A stretch of 64,000 bases of DNA from Microvirga lupini (GTDB lineage: Bacteria; Pseudomonadota; Alphaproteobacteria; Rhizobiales; Beijerinckiaceae), in contig NZ_JACHWB010000001.1 in assembly GCF_014191055.1 (NCBI RefSeq), positions 463,875-527,874 of the forward strand. The letters run 5' to 3'. Shown piece by piece: positions 60,755 through 64,000 of the stretch; position 1 is the first letter of the stretch, and every line of letters begins with the position of its first letter. The notes below the pieces were generated by a model. That model was given only the letters and a program-made list of their open reading frames with translations. It was not told the origin of the DNA and did no database searches. Position numbers and translations under genes: made by a program.

Positions 60755-61842
60755 CCTGGTCGCCCCAACAGGATGCTGCCCTGAAAGCCGTCGCCGAATG
60801 GCTTCGCCGCGGCGACCGCCCGGTGTTTCGGCTGTTCGGTTATGCCGGCACCGGCAAGACGACTCTCGCCAAGCACATTGCCGAGCACGTGGACGGCGAA
60901 GTGGCCTTCGGGGCCTACACGGGCAAGGCAGCGCTCGTGCTGCGCACGAAGGGCTGTACGGACGCCTCCACCATCCATTCCATGATCTACCGCTCGCGGG
61001 AATCGGACGAGAACGGTCCGCAATTCGTGCTCAACCGCCAAAGCCCGGCGTCCAAAGCGGATCTCATCATCATCGATGAATGCTCCATGGTGGACGAGGA
61101 ACTGGGACGCGATCTCCTGTCCTTCGGTCAGCCGGTTCTCGTGCTCGGCGATCCGGCGCAGTTGCCGCCGGTCAAGGGCGGCGGCTTCTTCACGGAGGGC
61201 GAGCCCGACGTGATGCTCACCGAGGTGCATCGCCAGGCCAAGGACAACCCGATCATCCATCTCTCGATGCAGGTTCGGGAGGGCGGGCGCCTCGAGCCGG
61301 GCAGCTATGGCGACAGCCGCATCATCCGTCGGCGCGAGATCGATGCCGCCGCCGTCATGGCGGCCGACCAGGTGCTGGTCGGTCTCAACAAGACGCGGCG
61401 CCTCTACAACACCCGCCTGCGTGAGTTGAACGGCTACCGTGACCCCATGCCGGCCGCGGGCGAGAAGCTCGTCTGTCTGCGCAACGACAAGACCAAGGGC
61501 CTGCTCAACGGCGGCACCTGGAGCATCCAGGCCCTGCGCGGCGTCCGCAACGACTTCATCCGCATGGATGTGCTGCCCGACGACGATGCCCGCCGCCGGT
61601 CCGTGGAAGTGGCCGTGCACAAGGCTTTCTTCGAGGGCACGGAGGAGGAGGTGCCGTTCGTGCTGCGCAAGGAATCGGACGAGTTCACCTACGGCTACGC
61701 GCTGACCGTGCACAAGGCCCAGGGCTCGCAATGGGACGATCTCGTCCTGTTCGATGAATCATATGCCTTCCGCGAGCATCGCAGCCGCTGGCTCTACACC
61801 GCCCTGACCCGGGCCGCCGAGAAGATCACCGTCGTCGTCTAG
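60751..61842 (+). CDS. RecD-like ATP-dependent DNA helicase (AAA_30/UvrD-like C-terminal)
   Basis: A 363-aa SF1 helicase. FRLFGYAGTGKTTLAKHIAE near residue 27 is Walker A, LIIIDECSMVDEELGRD near residue 105 is motif II, and VLVLGDPAQLPPVKGGGFF is motif III. GYALTVHKAQGSQWDDLVLF and RSRWLYTALTRAAEKI are the C-terminal motifs V-VI. It lacks the large N-terminal domains of RecD and resembles compact Dda/RecD2-like proteins. It is translationally coupled to the EamA transporter, an association with no obvious functional link. Confidence 0.86.
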   Translation: MTWSPQQDAALKAVAEWLRRGDRPVFRLFGYAGTGKTTLAKHIAEHVDGEVAFGAYTGKAALVLRTKGCTDASTIHSMIYRSRESDENGPQFVLNRQSPASKADLIIIDECSMVDEELGRDLLSFGQPVLVLGDPAQLPPVKGGGFFTEGEPDVMLTEVHRQAKDNPIIHLSMQVREGGRLEPGSYGDSRIIRRREIDAAAVMAADQVLVGLNKTRRLYNTRLRELNGYRDPMPAAGEKLVCLRNDKTKGLLNGGTWSIQALRGVRNDFIRMDVLPDDDARRRSVEVAVHKAFFEGTEEEVPFVLRKESDEFTYGYALTVHKAQGSQWDDLVLFDESYAFREHRSRWLYTALTRAAEKITVVV

Positions 61843-61939
61843 GATCGGGCAAGGCCCCGACATTGCACCGCCTTCGGGAACCCGATCAAGCTTGAGCTCT
61901 TATGCCTGCAGCTGAACAATAAGCTGAAGGGTTGCCGAC

Positions 61940-62113
61940 ATGCTCAAATGGGCTCTGATCTTCCTCGTCATCTCCCTCGTGGCCGGTGCCCTGGGCTTCA
62001 CGGGCATCGCCTCCGGGGCGCGGAGCATCGCCAAGGTCCTGTTCGGCATCTTCCTGCTGATCTTCGTGATCTTCATCCTCCTGGCCTGGGGAGCGGGCGA
62101 GCTGATCTTCTAG
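61940..62113 (+). CDS. Small DUF1328-family membrane protein
   Basis: A 57-aa protein starting [20 protein letters not shown], followed by [20 protein letters not shown] and ending [11 protein letters not shown]. Two hydrophobic segments with the GFTGIA link are the DUF1328 (UPF0391) pattern. GAAGGG precedes the ATG by 8 nt. It is a stand-alone gene. Members are abundant in alphaproteobacteria and sometimes stress-induced; function unknown. Confidence 0.85.
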   Translation: MLKWALIFLVISLVAGALGFTGIASGARSIAKVLFGIFLLIFVIFILLAWGAGELIF

Positions 62114-62151
62114 GCCTGCGTCCCTCGACCATGCATGCGCCGGGTGCATGA

Positions 62152-63378
<1,227 letters not shown>

Positions 63379-63389
63379 TCGAACAAACG

Positions 63390-63418
63390 AAAAAGGCGGG
63401 CTTCAAGCCCGCCTTTTT
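63390..63418. terminator. Bidirectional Rho-independent terminator
   Basis: AAAAAGGCGGGC/GCCCGCCTTTTT with loop TTCAA separates the TRAP receptor and the converging transglycosylase gene. Confidence 0.9.
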
Positions 63419-63425
63419 CGGCAGA

Positions 63426-64000
63426 TCATTGGGTCGCGAAGGCCGAAGTGTCTTCGCCTGCAAGCTTCTTCGCATAATAGGCGATCGTCTTCGAGTAGAC
63501 CTGCGACTTGTTCCAAGCCCTGATCGCCTCGAAGTTGGGCGTGCCTGGCTCCCAGTTGGCGCCTTTCACCCAGCCATGACCGCGCAGATAATTCGCCGTC
63601 GAGGCGAGCACATCCGCCGGGCTGTGCAGGAGGTCGGCGCGCCCGTCGCCGTCGAAATCGATTGCGTACTTCACGTAGTTCGAAGGCATGAACTGGGTCT
63701 GCCCCATCTCCCCCGCCCAGGCGCCGCGCATCTCGGCCGGGGATAGGTCGCCCCTGTCGACGATCCTCAGCGCATCGAACAGATGAGCCTTGAAGAAGTC
63801 GGAACGGCGGCAGTCATAGGCCAGCGTTGCAACCGAGCGGATGACCGGCAGCTTGCCCTTCACGGCGCCGAAATCGGTCTCGAGTCCCCAGATCGCCACC
63901 AGCACCGGAGCCGGCACGCCGAAGCGTTGTTCGATGCGCTGGAGGGTGCTGGCATGGCGCTGCAGCATGTTGGCCCCACCCCTGAGCCGGGATTGAGACA
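63426..64000 (-). CDS. Lytic murein transglycosylase, MltB/slt70-like, N-terminus cut by window edge
   Basis: The visible 191 residues are the C-terminal part of a family 103-like transglycosylase. PAPVLVAIWGLETDFGAVKG carries the catalytic glutamate. WAGEMGQTQFMPSNYVKYAI and FDGDGRADLLHSPADVLAST are the conserved substrate-cleft segments, with GHGWVKGANW close behind. The reading frame remains open to base 64000 (SQSRLRGGANMLQ), so the true start lies beyond the window. It cleaves the glycan strand of peptidoglycan non-hydrolytically. Confidence 0.87.
   Translation of the reverse strand, partial: SQSRLRGGANMLQRHASTLQRIEQRFGVPAPVLVAIWGLETDFGAVKGKLPVIRSVATLAYDCRRSDFFKAHLFDALRIVDRGDLSPAEMRGAWAGEMGQTQFMPSNYVKYAIDFDGDGRADLLHSPADVLASTANYLRGHGWVKGANWEPGTPNFEAIRAWNKSQVYSKTIAYYAKKLAGEDTSAFATQ

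Overview
The window is high-GC, densely coded DNA that reads like a replicon of an alphaproteobacterium, most likely a Hyphomicrobiales soil or plant-associated genus near Microvirga/Methylobacteriaceae or Bradyrhizobium. That placement is inference from the ChvE/GguA/GguB sugar transporter, the many solute-binding-protein importers, the MsrA and MepA types, and the small conserved membrane proteins. No rRNA, CRISPR array, insertion sequence or replication origin was seen. One tRNA gene (Ser, GGA) is present.

Region 1 (1-8.1 kb) is a 4,5-cleavage aromatic module: 4-oxalomesaconate hydratase (galB, cut by the left edge), 4-oxalomesaconate tautomerase (galD), a LysR regulator, 2-pyrone-4,6-dicarboxylate hydrolase (ligI), an alpha/beta hydrolase, the dioxygenase ligA/ligB, a YciI-like protein and two Bug-type periplasmic receptors. 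A motif containing TTGATGAAT occurs in three of its promoter regions. Region 2 (8.2-19.3 kb) holds two mosaic near-identical branched-chain-type binding proteins, a VanAB-type Rieske O-demethylase pair, a GntR regulator, a LivHMGF transporter, a MetE-like methyltransferase and a catechol 2,3-dioxygenase-like VOC protein. Together these suggest uptake and demethylation of methoxylated (lignin-type) aromatics.

Region 3 (19.3-31.7 kb) is pentose use by the non-phosphorylative route: a 2-keto-3-deoxy-pentonate dehydratase, an IlvD/Edd pentonate dehydratase, a YtfQRT-YjfF-like transporter, a FadR-type regulator and ChvE-GguA-GguB. Region 4 (31.7-47.4 kb) is the most unusual block: leuCD-like genes diverge from a tightly coupled run of GntR, a Liv-type importer, MmgE/PrpD, an isocitrate-lyase/PEP-mutase-family lyase, HyuB, HyuA, an isochorismatase-family protein without its catalytic cysteine and a flavoprotein. 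I could not match this set to a described pathway. Region 5 (47.5-51.7 kb) has two M20 amidohydrolases and a diaminopropionate ammonia-lyase opposite an Lrp/AsnC regulator.

Region 6 (51.7-54.4 kb) looks like accessory or decaying DNA beside tRNA-Ser: an unknown membrane-anchored protein, a secreted thioredoxin-fold/SH3-like protein and the remnant of a trypsin-like protease gene. Region 7 (54.5-64 kb) is ordinary chromosome: MsrA, murein endopeptidase MepA, an SDR, a PRC-barrel protein, a histone-H1-like protein, an EamA transporter with a RecD-like helicase, a DUF1328 protein, an orphan TRAP receptor and a lytic transglycosylase cut by the right edge.
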